DNA from: CAYRHJ01 sp964424105
GTDB taxonomy: Bacteria > Planctomycetota > Phycisphaerae > UBA1845
Assembly: GCA_964424105.1 (NCBI GenBank)
Contig: CAYRHJ010000036.1
Span: 1-64,000, forward strand
Direction of reading: 5' to 3'
DNA: 64,000 bases
Below the pieces are notes generated by a model. That model did not search any database and had not been told where the DNA came from. It saw only the letters and a list, made by a program, of their open reading frames with translations. The position numbers and the translations under genes were made by a program. Numbering within the stretch: position 1 is the stretch's first letter; each line of letters begins with the position of its first letter. Positions 1-8,659 of the stretch are shown piece after piece.

Positions 1-27
1 ATACGCGGCCATGATGGGGAACGTAAG

Positions 28-107
28 TCATCGGCTCCCCCACCTCCAAAGGAGGTGGGCCACCCGACACGGAAGGCCGCTCGCTTCGCGCTCGCGGCTC
101 GTACAAG
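28..107 (+). repeat. Composite intergenic repeat, copy in inverted orientation at 8.4-8.7 kb
   Basis: Positions 40-60 form a perfect hairpin (cccacctcc, loop aaa, ggaggtggg). The segment 28-70 reappears as its reverse complement at about 8660-8708. The next segment, 71-103 (core ccgctcgcttcgcgctcgcgg), reappears as its reverse complement around 8405-8438. The two modules are adjacent here but about 220 bp apart in the other copy, so the element is modular. It does not code for protein. Its function is unknown. Confidence 0.75.
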
Positions 108-157
108 ACCGGATTGCGACTCTGTAAATTGGTGGATGAGAGCAGCCCTACGAACAG

Positions 158-203
158 TGATCATCGGGACCCCACCCATCGCCGCGCGATGGATGGGGCA
201 CCC
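158..203 (+). repeat. Dispersed hairpin repeat, copy 1
   Basis: A 13-bp stem (170-182 with 186-198) with one internal C/A mismatch closes a 3-nt loop. A second copy lies at 45659-45703 and differs at few positions. One difference is compensatory: the G181-C187 pair here is an A-T pair in copy 2. That suggests selection on the folded form, though two copies are thin evidence. Confidence 0.7.
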
Positions 204-792
204 GCGCACGACTAACTGCACCCGTGTTGCGCAGGTTGCATGCACTCGCAGCTACTTATTTTCGTGCAACAGGTCAAATGAAAACGGGAATGCACGTTCA
301 GGGAATGGGATTCGCGGAGACTTGGCCTCGTTGTTAAAAGCCGTGCCAACGGCAGCCCTTGTTTGTGCCTGAAAAAGGAGGATTCCAGGCCACCGTTGGC
401 GACATACCTACTTGGACGGTTGGTGCGAGTACGCCCGTAGGAATCATATATAGATCTGGCAATTCACGTACCCGTTACTGCTACAAGAATACCCGTGATC
501 TTCGGAAACGCGTCGCAGTCCGTTTGAGCCATTACAACAGGGACCGATAGCATCGCGTAGTGGCGATGATCGCTCTGCATGAAATCTCCACGGCTTCATT
601 CGCCTTCATTCGTGTCCCCGATTTTGATTGGCGTATTGAAGACGCGTCATATCGCGCGATCGCCGGGTGAATTCACCCATTTCGTTTCGATTTCGCCGGC
701 TCCTGGGCGTTTGATCAGAAAACGCCATTCAAACGGATTTGGCATGAAACGTGCGGATGAACCCCTGCCAACTGGGCGCCGGAGGACCATTC

Positions 793-1731
793 GTGCAAAA
801 ACTGAAACTACCCTATCAAGACGAACTTGGTTTTTGCAATGTATTGATCTCCGCGCTGGGGGGCGACGGCGCCAACATGGCCGCCAAGCTTCTGTTCAAA
901 ATCGGCTGCGAAGAGTTAGGGTTGGACGGGGGATATGACGCTCGGTACGGGTCGGAAAAGAAGGGAACGCCGACGGACGTGTCCGTCCGGTTTTGCGAAT
1001 GGGGCACGCCGGTTCGTCAGGCCGGCCCCACGAGCACCCCGCATCTATTGGTCGTGTTTCACGCAGACCTGATCAGACCCTTGCATTTGAATCGAGGTCT
1101 ACAGCCAGATGCGATCTGTGTGGTCAACACGACCGAATCGCCGGGGACGATTCGCGATGGCTTGGGCATGCACAGCGGTCGTATCGTCTGCGTCGACGCC
1201 ACGAAGATCGCCTTCGATTCCCGAAGTCGTCTGAACATGCCCCTGTTGGCAGTCCTGACCCGCGAGCTTGGATTTCCGGTTGAAACGGTGTCGTCGCGCA
1301 TCGCCCGACAATGGCCCCGAATGGCGGAAGTGAACACGTCGGCCTTTTCCCGAGCGCTCGACTTTTCGGTCAGCGAATCGTTCGCGGCGGCGACCTATGG
1401 GTTGATGCCGCCGGCTACGGTTCGGGGGTCGATCGGTTGGCGGAACATGTTGAACGGCGGCACGGTCGACGCACTGACACACAATACGATGGGTCGTGAT
1501 AACCGGCTGGCCGGTCGTGGCAAGGTGCCGGAATTCCATCCGGAGAGCTGCAATTCGTGCGGCATCTGTCTGACGGTCTGCTCCGATCCGGGCGGTCTGA
1601 TGTGGCGTGACGGACGTATGGTGGGCATCGACGACCGGTTCTGCAAGGGATGTATGCGTTGCGTGGAATCGTGCCCGGAAACGAAGCGGGGCCACGCGTT
1701 AACGTGGTCGGGCTTCACGCAAGGAAGGTGA
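793..1731 (+). CDS. 2-oxoacid:ferredoxin oxidoreductase, fused gamma-delta subunit (PorGD-like)
   Basis: The N-terminal part (about residues 1-190) resembles the gamma subunit of pyruvate/2-oxoacid:ferredoxin oxidoreductases (GGDGANMAAKLL near the start). The C-terminal 60-70 residues form a two-cluster ferredoxin delta domain with two complete CxxCxxCxxxC motifs (CNSCGICLTVC and CKGCMRCVESC), enough for two [4Fe-4S] clusters that pass electrons to ferredoxin. I chose the GTG at 793 because GGAGGA at 781-786 sits 6 nt upstream; an in-frame GTG at 751 lacks such a site. The gene is 4 nt upstream of the alpha-beta fusion gene, and together the two encode a complete enzyme. The substrate (pyruvate or another 2-oxoacid) cannot be fixed from sequence alone. 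Confidence 0.85.
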   Translation: MQKLKLPYQDELGFCNVLISALGGDGANMAAKLLFKIGCEELGLDGGYDARYGSEKKGTPTDVSVRFCEWGTPVRQAGPTSTPHLLVVFHADLIRPLHLNRGLQPDAICVVNTTESPGTIRDGLGMHSGRIVCVDATKIAFDSRSRLNMPLLAVLTRELGFPVETVSSRIARQWPRMAEVNTSAFSRALDFSVSESFAAATYGLMPPATVRGSIGWRNMLNGGTVDALTHNTMGRDNRLAGRGKVPEFHPESCNSCGICLTVCSDPGGLMWRDGRMVGIDDRFCKGCMRCVESCPETKRGHALTWSGFTQGR

Positions 1732-1735
1732 CGGC

Positions 1736-4006
1736 ATGTCAATGGTGATGGAACAGTCCCGCCAAACGGGAACGGCGCCGCAAAAGACCTGGCTGGGAAA
1801 TGGTAACGAAGCCGTAGCGCAGGCGATCATCGACATTGGTTATGACGCGGAAGGTTACTATCCGATCACCCCTTCGTCGGACGTGGGCGAGATCGTTTCC
1901 AAGGCCTTCGCGGACGGCGAGACCGACATTGCCTTCATCGTGGGGACGAGTGAGTTGGCGGCGCTTTCCATTTGCGCCGGCGTGGCTGTCGCGGGCGGGC
2001 GAGCGGTCGACGTGACCAGTGCAAACGGTCTGCTGCTGAAGGCTGAACAGATGCCCGCCATCGCGGGGCTGGGTCTGCCCATGGTGCTGAACTTGTCCAC
2101 GCGCGAGGTTTCAGGCCCGTTGAATATCAAGAACGGACATTCCGACCTGTATGCGTCGCTGGGTTGGGGATGGGTGATCTTGTTGGCGCCGACGGTGCAG
2201 GCTGCCTACGATTTGAACATCATCGCCATCAAGGTGGCTGAAGCGGTCAATCTGCCGGCCATTGTCGCCTACGACGGTTTCCACACGTCACACGCCAATC
2301 GCCGGATTCTGGTGTTTCAGAATCGCGACGACGTTCGTGCGTTCACCGGCCCGCCGCCGTTCAAGCGGACGCTGGAAGGGGCGAATGGGCGTTTCAATTT
2401 GTTGGACGTGCATCATCCGCGGACGTTCGGACCGTACATGAATGACGATCTGATCAATTCGAAAGTGCAGTTGGATCAGAAATTCGAGCGGGCCCGCGCG
2501 ATGCTGCCGGACGTGTTCGACGAGTTCGCGGCGCTAACGGGTCGTCAATATGGCTTCGTTGAGCAATACGGCGATCGAACCGCATCGCGGTGTCTGGTAG
2601 CGTTGAACAGTGCGGGTGAGGCGGCCAAGGATGCCGTGGACCATCTGGAACAAGCCGGCGATCCGGTCAACCTGGTGATCCCCACGGTGCTGCGTCCCTG
2701 GCCCGAGGAGGAATTCGTGGAAGCGCTGGGTGCTGCGACGCGGATCGTCGTGGCCGAGCGGGCCAGTCAATACGGCGCAAACAACTACCTCGCCAACGAG
2801 ATCGGGGCGGCTTTGCAACGCAAGAGCAATCGGGCGGCGATCATTCAACGCATCTACGGCATCGGCGGGTTGAATTTCACGGCGGAAGACGCGTCGGCCA
2901 TGTACGAGGTGGCAAGAACCTGGTCGAAGGACGGGAACGTCCGCGAGGCGGCCGAGGATCGTTATCACGGGGCTTGGGCGGGCGATGAAACCTATGCACC
3001 CTTGCCAATCTTAACACCGCTGAATGCGCAGGAGTGTACGTTGAACGCGGGCTGCGACGGCAAGGTCAACTTGCGGGCGCTGTCAGCCATGCCAACGCGG
3101 TTCGACAAGCACAGCGCCTGTCCGGGATGCGGCATCTTCACCAGCCTGAATCTGTTCCTGCGGGGCATCGATGGGCACGTGGTATTCTTGTTCAACACGG
3201 GTTGCGGAATGGTGGTGACGACGGGTTACCCGCTGACCAGCTTCAAGGTGCCGTATTTTCATAATCTGTTCCACAACGGGGTTTCCACAGCCACCGGGGT
3301 CGTGGAAATGATCAAGCGTTATCAGTCCCGCGGCGAGCTTCCCGAGGAAATCACGGTCATCGTCGTTTCGGGCGACGGCGGAAACGACATCGGCATGGAT
3401 CAGGTCATCGGGGCGGCGCTTCGCAACGATCCGGTGATCCTGTTCGAGTACGACAACAAAGGTTACATGAACACCGGCTCGCAACTATGCTACACCGGCT
3501 TCAAAGGCCAACGGAACAGCAATGCCCACGTCGGGCGGCATCAGCAGGGCAAAACAACCCATCACAAAGACATCGTGGAAATTCTGCGAGGCACGTTCGC
3601 GCCGTACCTGGCTACGGCGTCGGAGTCGCACGCCATCGACATGATTCGCAAAGCTCGCAAGGCACAGGCGACGGTGCGGGCGGGCGGATTCGCGTTTGTC
3701 AAGGCGATTTCGGTGTGCCCGCTGAACTGGGGCATGGACGAGCACGTCGGCCCGTCGGCGGTGGAGGCCTTGGTCAACGCCTGCATGCATCCGCTCTACG
3801 AGATCGAGAACGGCCTGACGCATATCACCGTCGATCCTGACAAGACTCATAAGCGCATTGCGGTGACCGAAGCCTTCAAGAAGATGGGAGGAGCGTACCG
3901 GCACTTGACCACACCTGCCGGCGAAGCGCTGGTGCGGGCGGTTCAAGAGGAAGTGGACCGGCGCTGGGCGCGTCTGAAGGCCATGGCCGAAAATGAACGG
4001 CTGTAA
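1736..4006 (+). CDS. 2-oxoacid:ferredoxin oxidoreductase, fused alpha-beta subunit (PorAB-like)
   Basis: A 756-residue cytoplasmic protein. Residues about 15-400 match the alpha subunit (GYYPITPSSDVGE; a SGPLNIKNGHSDL segment like that of pyruvate-type enzymes). Residues about 455-750 match the thiamine-diphosphate-binding beta subunit, with a cluster-ligand motif (HSACPGCG), a TGCG motif and the ThDP/Mg motif starting SGDGGNDIG and closing at YDN. The family oxidatively decarboxylates a 2-oxoacid to acyl-CoA plus CO2 and reduces ferredoxin, or runs in reverse. Upstream, aaggaagg at 1721-1728 is the ribosome binding site. Fusion of alpha with beta and of gamma with delta leaves a two-gene operon. 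The gene ends 5 nt from the stop of the convergent glycosyltransferase gene. Confidence 0.88.
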   Translation: MSMVMEQSRQTGTAPQKTWLGNGNEAVAQAIIDIGYDAEGYYPITPSSDVGEIVSKAFADGETDIAFIVGTSELAALSICAGVAVAGGRAVDVTSANGLLLKAEQMPAIAGLGLPMVLNLSTREVSGPLNIKNGHSDLYASLGWGWVILLAPTVQAAYDLNIIAIKVAEAVNLPAIVAYDGFHTSHANRRILVFQNRDDVRAFTGPPPFKRTLEGANGRFNLLDVHHPRTFGPYMNDDLINSKVQLDQKFERARAMLPDVFDEFAALTGRQYGFVEQYGDRTASRCLVALNSAGEAAKDAVDHLEQAGDPVNLVIPTVLRPWPEEEFVEALGAATRIVVAERASQYGANNYLANEIGAALQRKSNRAAIIQRIYGIGGLNFTAEDASAMYEVARTWSKDGNVREAAEDRYHGAWAGDETYAPLPILTPLNAQECTLNAGCDGKVNLRALSAMPTRFDKHSACPGCGIFTSLNLFLRGIDGHVVFLFNTGCGMVVTTGYPLTSFKVPYFHNLFHNGVSTATGVVEMIKRYQSRGELPEEITVIVVSGDGGNDIGMDQVIGAALRNDPVILFEYDNKGYMNTGSQLCYTGFKGQRNSNAHVGRHQQGKTTHHKDIVEILRGTFAPYLATASESHAIDMIRKARKAQATVRAGGFAFVKAISVCPLNWGMDEHVGPSAVEALVNACMHPLYEIENGLTHITVDPDKTHKRIAVTEAFKKMGGAYRHLTTPAGEALVRAVQEEVDRRWARLKAMAENERL

Positions 4007-4037
4007 TCGGTCATGGCCGATTGAAGCCTGGGCTTCC
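4005..4037. terminator. Hairpins between convergent genes
   Basis: Two small stems overlap the stop codons of both flanking genes: aatcgg/ccgatt (4005-4010 with 4017-4022) and gaagc/gcttc (4024-4037). They could act as a bidirectional terminator, but no clear U-tract follows on either strand. Confidence 0.35.
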
Positions 4038-5003
4038 TGTCATTTCTTGCAGCAATTCTCGCCAGGCGCGGATTTCACGTTCGGGTGTCACTAGCGTGGC
4101 ACGGCGCCTACATTGTCGGGCAAGCGCCTTCAAAAAGCGAGCGTCGGATTCCGCGCGAAGCAGCATGTCGCGAAGCACACGTGTGTCGCCGCGGGGGTAG
4201 TAGCCCGCGTAATCCTGGCCGAGCATTCCCACGTTGCCGGGAATTCGGGAGGCCAGAATTGGGACGCCGTCGGCCAGCGCCTCGGATACGACTCCCGCCC
4301 CGCCCTCCAGTCGAGAACTGATGACGAACAGTTGCGATTGGGCCAGCCGCCTGCGCACGTACCACCGAGGGCGATCGCCGTACCATCGATAGCGGACGTT
4401 ACGGGCCATCTCCCGTCGCGCGTCGTCGGCCATTGATGGTTGTCGCGCAGCGCCGAAATGTTCCACGCGGATGCGTGATGCGGGCGGCAGGGAGCGAACC
4501 GCCATCGCCGCCCGAAACGGATCCTTTTCGTGCCGCAGATGCCCGACCACCATGACGCGAAAGTATCGCGGCCTGACCGGACGAGCGACGGGCGTCGGCA
4601 AGGCCGATTGATAGATGACGCGCGTCCGTTCGCGGAGGCGTCTGTCCAGCTCCTGCGGTCCCTTGTCCTGCAAAACGACCAGTCGATCCGCCCATTGAAG
4701 TGACCGCTGCGCAGTTCGGTTGCAGCGAATTTCGCGATAGAGGTCCGTTCCCGTCAACACAACGATGATGAATCGATGTGGAAACTTCTTGCGGAAATCT
4801 CGCACCGCTGCACTGCTCCGCCCGGCGTGCAGCGCGATCAATACGTCGCCGCGCCATTCGTCGGCTGCGGTCGATGAATCAACCACGCTGACCGCGTGTC
4901 CGAGGTCGCGGAGCACGCGGGACCAACGATTCGCACTGATGCGGTTGCCGTAACGCGAGCCGGTCGGGGCTGGGCACGCCATTTGAATCCGCAACCGTTT
5001 CAT
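4011..5003 (-). CDS. senB: SenB-like selenosugar synthase (TIGR04348-type glycosyltransferase)
   Basis: A GT-B fold glycosyltransferase of about 330 residues. It matches from memory the TIGR04348 family, whose characterised member SenB makes a selenosugar from selenophosphate and a UDP-sugar in selenoneine biosynthesis. Family hallmarks are visible: the N-terminal PAPTGSRYGNRISANRWSR segment, 'LIALHAGRSSAAV', 'VVLTGTDLYREI', 'ADRLVVLQ', 'VVGHLRHEKDPFRAA', and the C-terminal 'SSRLEGGAGVVSEALADGV' with 'ASRIPGNVGMLGQDYAGYYP'. I use the ATG at 5003; a GTG at 5018 is possible and neither has a strong ribosome binding site. No senA or selD/senC homologue is adjacent, so it is an orphan here. The family match is firm; the reaction in this organism is inferred. 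It could act on another sugar or nucleophile. Confidence 0.72.
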   Translation of the reverse strand: MKRLRIQMACPAPTGSRYGNRISANRWSRVLRDLGHAVSVVDSSTAADEWRGDVLIALHAGRSSAAVRDFRKKFPHRFIIVVLTGTDLYREIRCNRTAQRSLQWADRLVVLQDKGPQELDRRLRERTRVIYQSALPTPVARPVRPRYFRVMVVGHLRHEKDPFRAAMAVRSLPPASRIRVEHFGAARQPSMADDARREMARNVRYRWYGDRPRWYVRRRLAQSQLFVISSRLEGGAGVVSEALADGVPILASRIPGNVGMLGQDYAGYYPRGDTRVLRDMLLRAESDARFLKALARQCRRRATLVTPEREIRAWRELLQEMTGSPGFNRP

Positions 5004-5453
5004 GCGACTTAAGACCACACGTTTGGCACACCCGTAACAAACCGGGCCGTCAGCAGGCCGCGGCGTGCGCCCCGGTACCGAACCGCGCGACGATCGTCCC
5101 TCCTATTCGCCGGCGAAGGCCACTCCCAACGACAATTCGTCGGCCCACAATTGAACTTCCCGGGTCCCGGGCATGTCAATGACCACGCCCCCCGTCAGCA
5201 GCAGATACATCTCCCGTCAAGTCGTCGTCTGGCGGCGATGGTCATCGTCAAGCCCAGGCAGGATGGACACGGCCGACCCAAGAACAGTCAACCGCCAGCC
5301 GCCGCTTGCAACCCGCCGATTCCATCACGGGCCCATGGGGCGAAGCGTTCATGCCCCTTCCCATTCCGTTCGGCGCTCGGTTAGAATACCGCCCAAGATG
5401 GATCACGGTATTTAAGATCGGCCGAGCATGGGCCGCAGGGAGACCCAACAACG
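5004..5453. other. Intergenic region upstream of gdhA
   Basis: No convincing gene. The region separates the divergently oriented glycosyltransferase gene from glutamate dehydrogenase and should hold both promoters. A purine-rich agggaga shortly before 5454 is the likely ribosome binding site of gdhA. Confidence 0.5.
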
Positions 5454-6710
5454 ATGTCTACGTCACAGTTGAATCCGTTCAAGATCGCCCAGGCGCAGCT
5501 TGATGAAGCCGCGTCGATTCTCGGTCTGGACCGCGCGACGCACGATCTGCTGCGCTGGCCCATGCGCGAACATCGGTTTCTGCTTCCGGTGAAGATGGAT
5601 ACGGGCGAGACGCGAATTTTTCACGCCTACCGCGTGCAGTACAACGCCGCCCGCGGACCCACCAAGGGCGGTCTCCGCTGGCACCCGGACGAGACCATCG
5701 ACACGGTTCGAGCGCTGGCGGCATGGATGACCTGGAAAACATCGGTGGTGGACATTCCACTGGGCGGCGGCAAGGGAGGGGTCACTTGCAATCCCAAGGA
5801 GCTTTCCGTCACGGAGAAGGAGCGATTGGCTCGCGCCTACATCCGTGCCGCAGCCGGCCTCTTGGCGGTCGATAAGGACGTGCCCGCGCCGGACGTTTAT
5901 ACAACGCCGCAGATCATGGCTTGGATGATGGACGAATACGAGACCATTCGTGGGCACTCGCATCCGGGCGTCATCACCGGAAAGCCGCTCCCGTTGGGCG
6001 GAAGTCAGGGTCGGGGCGACGCGACGGCCAGGGGCGGCGTTTACGTCGTTCGCGAAGCGGCCAAGGCCCGCGGCGTGAACGCTACGAAAGCGAGTTACGC
6101 GGTCCAGGGGTTCGGCAACGCCGGTCAGTTCGCTGCCACCCTTCACCCGGAGATTCTGGGCGGGGGTACCATGGTCGCTGCCAGCGATTCGAGCGGTGGG
6201 GTCTACTGCTCAAACGGGATCGACCCCAAACTGCTGGTCCACCACAAGCTGGAAACCGGCAAGGTGTCGGGTTTTCCGGGGACCAAACCGATCACCAACG
6301 AAGACCTGCTCGAATTGGAAGTGGACGTGTTGTATCCCTCCGCGTTGGAAAACGTCATTACCAAGGACAATGCCGAGCGGATCAAAGCCAAGGTCATTTG
6401 TGAATTGGCCAACGGACCCACGACACCCGATGCCGACAAGATTTTGCATCAAAAGGGCATTTTTGTTTTGCCTGACTTCTTGGCCAACGCGGGCGGAGTC
6501 ACGGTTTCCTATTTCGAGCAAGTTCAGAACACCTATAACTATTACTGGACCCTGGAAGACGTGCATCAGCAACTCGATCGTCGCATGACCAACGCATTCG
6601 CAGCCGTTCACGCCATGTCGCAAAAGGACAAAGTGCACATGCGCTTGGCTGCCTACTTGGTGGCGGTGTCGCGAGTGGCCGAGGCCTGCAAGCTGCGGGG
6701 GTGGGTTTAA
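5454..6710 (+). CDS. gdhA: Glutamate dehydrogenase (Glu/Leu/Phe/Val dehydrogenase family)
   Basis: A 418-residue enzyme of the hexameric GDH class, the usual length for this family. The N-terminal dimerisation/catalytic domain includes RVQYNAARGPTKGGLRWHP and the lysine-containing PLGGGKGG motif. The C-terminal half has the Rossmann motif (AVQGFGNAGQFAA) for NAD(P), and the conserved 'NAGGVTVSYFE' follows near the C-terminus. It interconverts glutamate and 2-oxoglutarate plus ammonia in the cytoplasm. The gene appears monocistronic. Coenzyme preference cannot be settled by eye. The neighbouring ferredoxin-linked oxidoreductase also handles 2-oxoacids, but no operon link exists. Confidence 0.9.
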   Translation: MSTSQLNPFKIAQAQLDEAASILGLDRATHDLLRWPMREHRFLLPVKMDTGETRIFHAYRVQYNAARGPTKGGLRWHPDETIDTVRALAAWMTWKTSVVDIPLGGGKGGVTCNPKELSVTEKERLARAYIRAAAGLLAVDKDVPAPDVYTTPQIMAWMMDEYETIRGHSHPGVITGKPLPLGGSQGRGDATARGGVYVVREAAKARGVNATKASYAVQGFGNAGQFAATLHPEILGGGTMVAASDSSGGVYCSNGIDPKLLVHHKLETGKVSGFPGTKPITNEDLLELEVDVLYPSALENVITKDNAERIKAKVICELANGPTTPDADKILHQKGIFVLPDFLANAGGVTVSYFEQVQNTYNYYWTLEDVHQQLDRRMTNAFAAVHAMSQKDKVHMRLAAYLVAVSRVAEACKLRGWV

Positions 6711-6887
6711 CACTACAACGCTGAATCCGAAGACAGGCGTTGCTCCGGCAGAGGCCCCGGACGGGCCGAGGACCGTAGCCATGGGAGGAGCGAAGCGGGA
6801 TCCGTGGACCCGTTGACATCATGAACCGATTCCGCCCCGGAGCGGCGGGGCAATGCTGCCAACCCCGGCGGAGGGAGACTTATAATA

Positions 6888-7349
6888 TCAGTCGGATGCA
6901 TTTCGAGTTTCGTCGATCAGGATGCGACGTACGGCTTCGTCGAACGATCGACCACATTCCGGGCATCGAGTCGCCGCTTCGGAATGGCCCCGAAGCGAAT
7001 ACCCACAGCCCAGACAGACAGGCACGCCGCGTATCAACAGTTTTCTTCGCAAATCAACCGCGGCTCCCCACCGATGCAGCCAACGCAGCACAACGACGAT
7101 CATCAATATCATCACCAGCCATTGCAAAGCGTCCTCAATCTCCTCGGGCCAGACCACCAATCGAGCAAGCAGCCACTTCATGATTCGATTCGTCACGAGC
7201 GTGGCCGAGACCAAGATGGCGACGGCCAGCCAATACCAAAGGTTAGTCGGTCGACCCGCCTCGGTCTCGATCTCGCGTACGACCTCCGCACGTTGCTCCT
7301 CCGAATCGAACAACTCCATTTCGGGCAGTCCGCGCAGGGTGTAGCGCAT
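6888..7349 (-). CDS. Hypothetical membrane protein with C-terminal zinc ribbon
   Basis: About 153 residues. The N-terminal third is charged and soluble (starting MRYTLRGLPEMELFD). Two hydrophobic segments follow (around WYWLAVAILVSATLV and LQWLVMILMIVVVL), then a zinc-ribbon-like end with CLGCG and CPECG, the pattern common in planctomycete small membrane proteins. I chose the ATG at 7349; an upstream TTG at 7451 would add 34 residues but lies beside a strong hairpin. The function is unknown. It could be a membrane-anchored regulator or chaperone-like protein, but nothing in the context decides this. Confidence 0.6.
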   Translation of the reverse strand: MRYTLRGLPEMELFDSEEQRAEVVREIETEAGRPTNLWYWLAVAILVSATLVTNRIMKWLLARLVVWPEEIEDALQWLVMILMIVVVLRWLHRWGAAVDLRRKLLIRGVPVCLGCGYSLRGHSEAATRCPECGRSFDEAVRRILIDETRNASD

Positions 7350-7452
7350 CAACCCGAACTGCCGCCGGCGGCGGGCCTTTTTTGCATCTTCATTGTCTTT
7401 CCGGGTTTCAGACACGTGTAAAGGAAAATCGCTGTCGCCGCCCAATAACAAG

Positions 7453-7478
7453 GCCGCCCCGGTGCATTCCGGGGCGGC
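7453..7478 (-). terminator. Strong GC hairpin downstream of redoxin gene
   Basis: A perfect 10-bp stem (gccgccccgg at 7453-7462 with ccggggcggc at 7469-7478) closes a 6-nt loop about 100 nt after the stop of the minus-strand redoxin gene. On the minus strand it is followed by the moderately T-rich ttgttattg, so it is a plausible but imperfect Rho-independent terminator. Confidence 0.55.
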
Positions 7479-7575
7479 GGGTTTCTGCGGCTCGTGCGGT
7501 CAACAAGCCGGCCCGTTCGTTGAACGCCACATTGGGGCCGAACGTGATTCCGCCAAACCCGCGTCACCCCATGGA

Positions 7576-8202
7576 CTACTCTTTGTACTTCACACTACAG
7601 CCATACGGGTCCGTTTTGCTCATTTTGACCTTGGTCCCGTTGATGAGCGCCATGCCTGCTTCTTCGACGTAGTTCCTCGATTCAGACATGGATTTCTCGC
7701 CGGCTTTGTCATCATCGATGGCCCCCGAATAGACCAACACACCTTCGCGATCGATCACGAACATGTGCGGCGTCGTCTTGGCATCATACATCTTGCCAAC
7801 CTTGCCCGTCGGGTCGAGCAGGTAGGGATGGTCGATCTTCGCTTCTTTGCAGAAGCCGCGAATCTCCTCGACCTTCTCCTCGCAGAAATAGCTCGAATCA
7901 ATCGCCAGCCAAACGGAATCTTCAGGCCCCAACACCGCGTTGACCCGCCGCATCGTGGGGGCTTTCAAGTGATGCCGCCTCACGAACGGACATTCATGAT
8001 TGATCCATTCCAGCACCACGATTTTGCCGTTGAAAGACGAAAGCGTCACCTCTTCGCCTTTCGTCGACTTCAACGTGAAATCGGGCGCCTTCTTGCCGAT
8101 CTCAGCCTTCTGATCGTCTCCCTCATGCGCCCTGACCGCCGACGAACCCCAACAGGCCAAACCCGTCATCACCATTACTGACAACCAAGACTTCTTCGAC
8201 AT
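7576..8202 (-). CDS. Secreted redoxin (AhpC/TSA-like thioredoxin-fold protein)
   Basis: About 208 residues. A signal peptide (MSKKSWLSVMVMTGLACWGSS to about residue 24) is followed by a peroxiredoxin/TlpA-like domain (GKKAPDFTLKSTKGEEVTLSSF) with an ECPFVRRH motif that holds a single peroxidatic-type cysteine in place of CxxC. Cis-proline (TTPHMFVID) and C-terminal strands are present. The ATG at 8202 was chosen because aggag lies 9 nt upstream and the signal peptide begins there. The family acts in extracytoplasmic thiol chemistry; the substrate is unknown. The gene stands alone, flanked by repeats and a terminator. Confidence 0.75.
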   Translation of the reverse strand: MSKKSWLSVMVMTGLACWGSSAVRAHEGDDQKAEIGKKAPDFTLKSTKGEEVTLSSFNGKIVVLEWINHECPFVRRHHLKAPTMRRVNAVLGPEDSVWLAIDSSYFCEEKVEEIRGFCKEAKIDHPYLLDPTGKVGKMYDAKTTPHMFVIDREGVLVYSGAIDDDKAGEKSMSESRNYVEEAGMALINGTKVKMSKTDPYGCSVKYKE

Positions 8203-8349
8203 TGATCGTGACTCCTGTAGACCCATTCCATCTCCCCTCCATACACACCGTCGCCCTGATCCGGGACCGACCCGGTGGCGTCATACGCTGATACGATCCG
8301 CCCCCCGGACCCGTTCGTCAAGTTATGACTCCAAGCTCAAAACGTGGCC

Positions 8350-8548
8350 CGGTGGCCCACGTCATTCGATTGGCCCGCCTCTTTCAGAGCCGCGACCAAG
8401 TCTCTTACGAGCCGCGAGCGCGAAGCGAGCGGTCTTTCCGACCCCCGAGCGCGAAGCGAGCGGTCTTCTCGTCCAACCTTATCCGATCCTTGACCGTGTC
8501 CGGTGGCCCACGTCATTCGATTGGCCCGCCTCTTTCAGAGCCGCGACC
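8350..8548. repeat. 48-bp direct repeat pair
   Basis: Positions 8350-8397 and 8501-8548 are identical over 48 bases (cggtggcccacgtcattcga at the start of each). They lie 151 bp apart and flank the shorter 22-bp repeats. Identity between non-coding copies suggests recent duplication or gene conversion. Confidence 0.85.
8415..8467. repeat. 22-bp GC-rich direct repeat pair
   Basis: The motif cgagcgcgaagcgagcggtc (plus tt) occurs at 8415-8436 and 8446-8467. Its reverse complement occurs at about 82-103 of the window, tying this island to the first intergenic region. Confidence 0.8.
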
Positions 8549-8552
8549 GTCA

Positions 8553-8650
8553 GAGCCTGGGAAAAAATCAAAAGAATCGTTCGGGCAACCCGCGTGGCGC
8601 TATCAAGAATGCGGGTCGCTGCCATCGAAAATCGATTTTTTCTCAGGCTC
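8553..8650. repeat. 98-bp MITE-like / hairpin element
   Basis: The ends are 17-bp inverted repeats with one mismatch (gagcctgggaaaaaatc at 8553-8569 and gattttttctcaggctc at 8634-8650). Inside, acccgc and gcgggt also pair, so the whole element can fold as one long hairpin. It has no coding capacity. It could be a miniature inverted-repeat element, a REP-type sequence or a structured RNA. Confidence 0.6.
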
Positions 8651-8659
8651 GTCAGGGAG

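Larger units (their letters stand above)
1..792. other. Gene-free stretch with repeats
   Basis: No open frame here has a ribosome binding site or a recognisable product. The stretch contains two repeat elements listed separately: a composite hairpin element near positions 28-107 and a second hairpin at 158-203. The last bases carry the ribosome binding site for the oxidoreductase gene that follows. Nothing else is recognisable. Confidence 0.6.

Noticed and set aside
55..750. Short frames before the oxidoreductase genes
   Set aside because: They have no start context and no recognisable product, and they overlap non-coding repeats.
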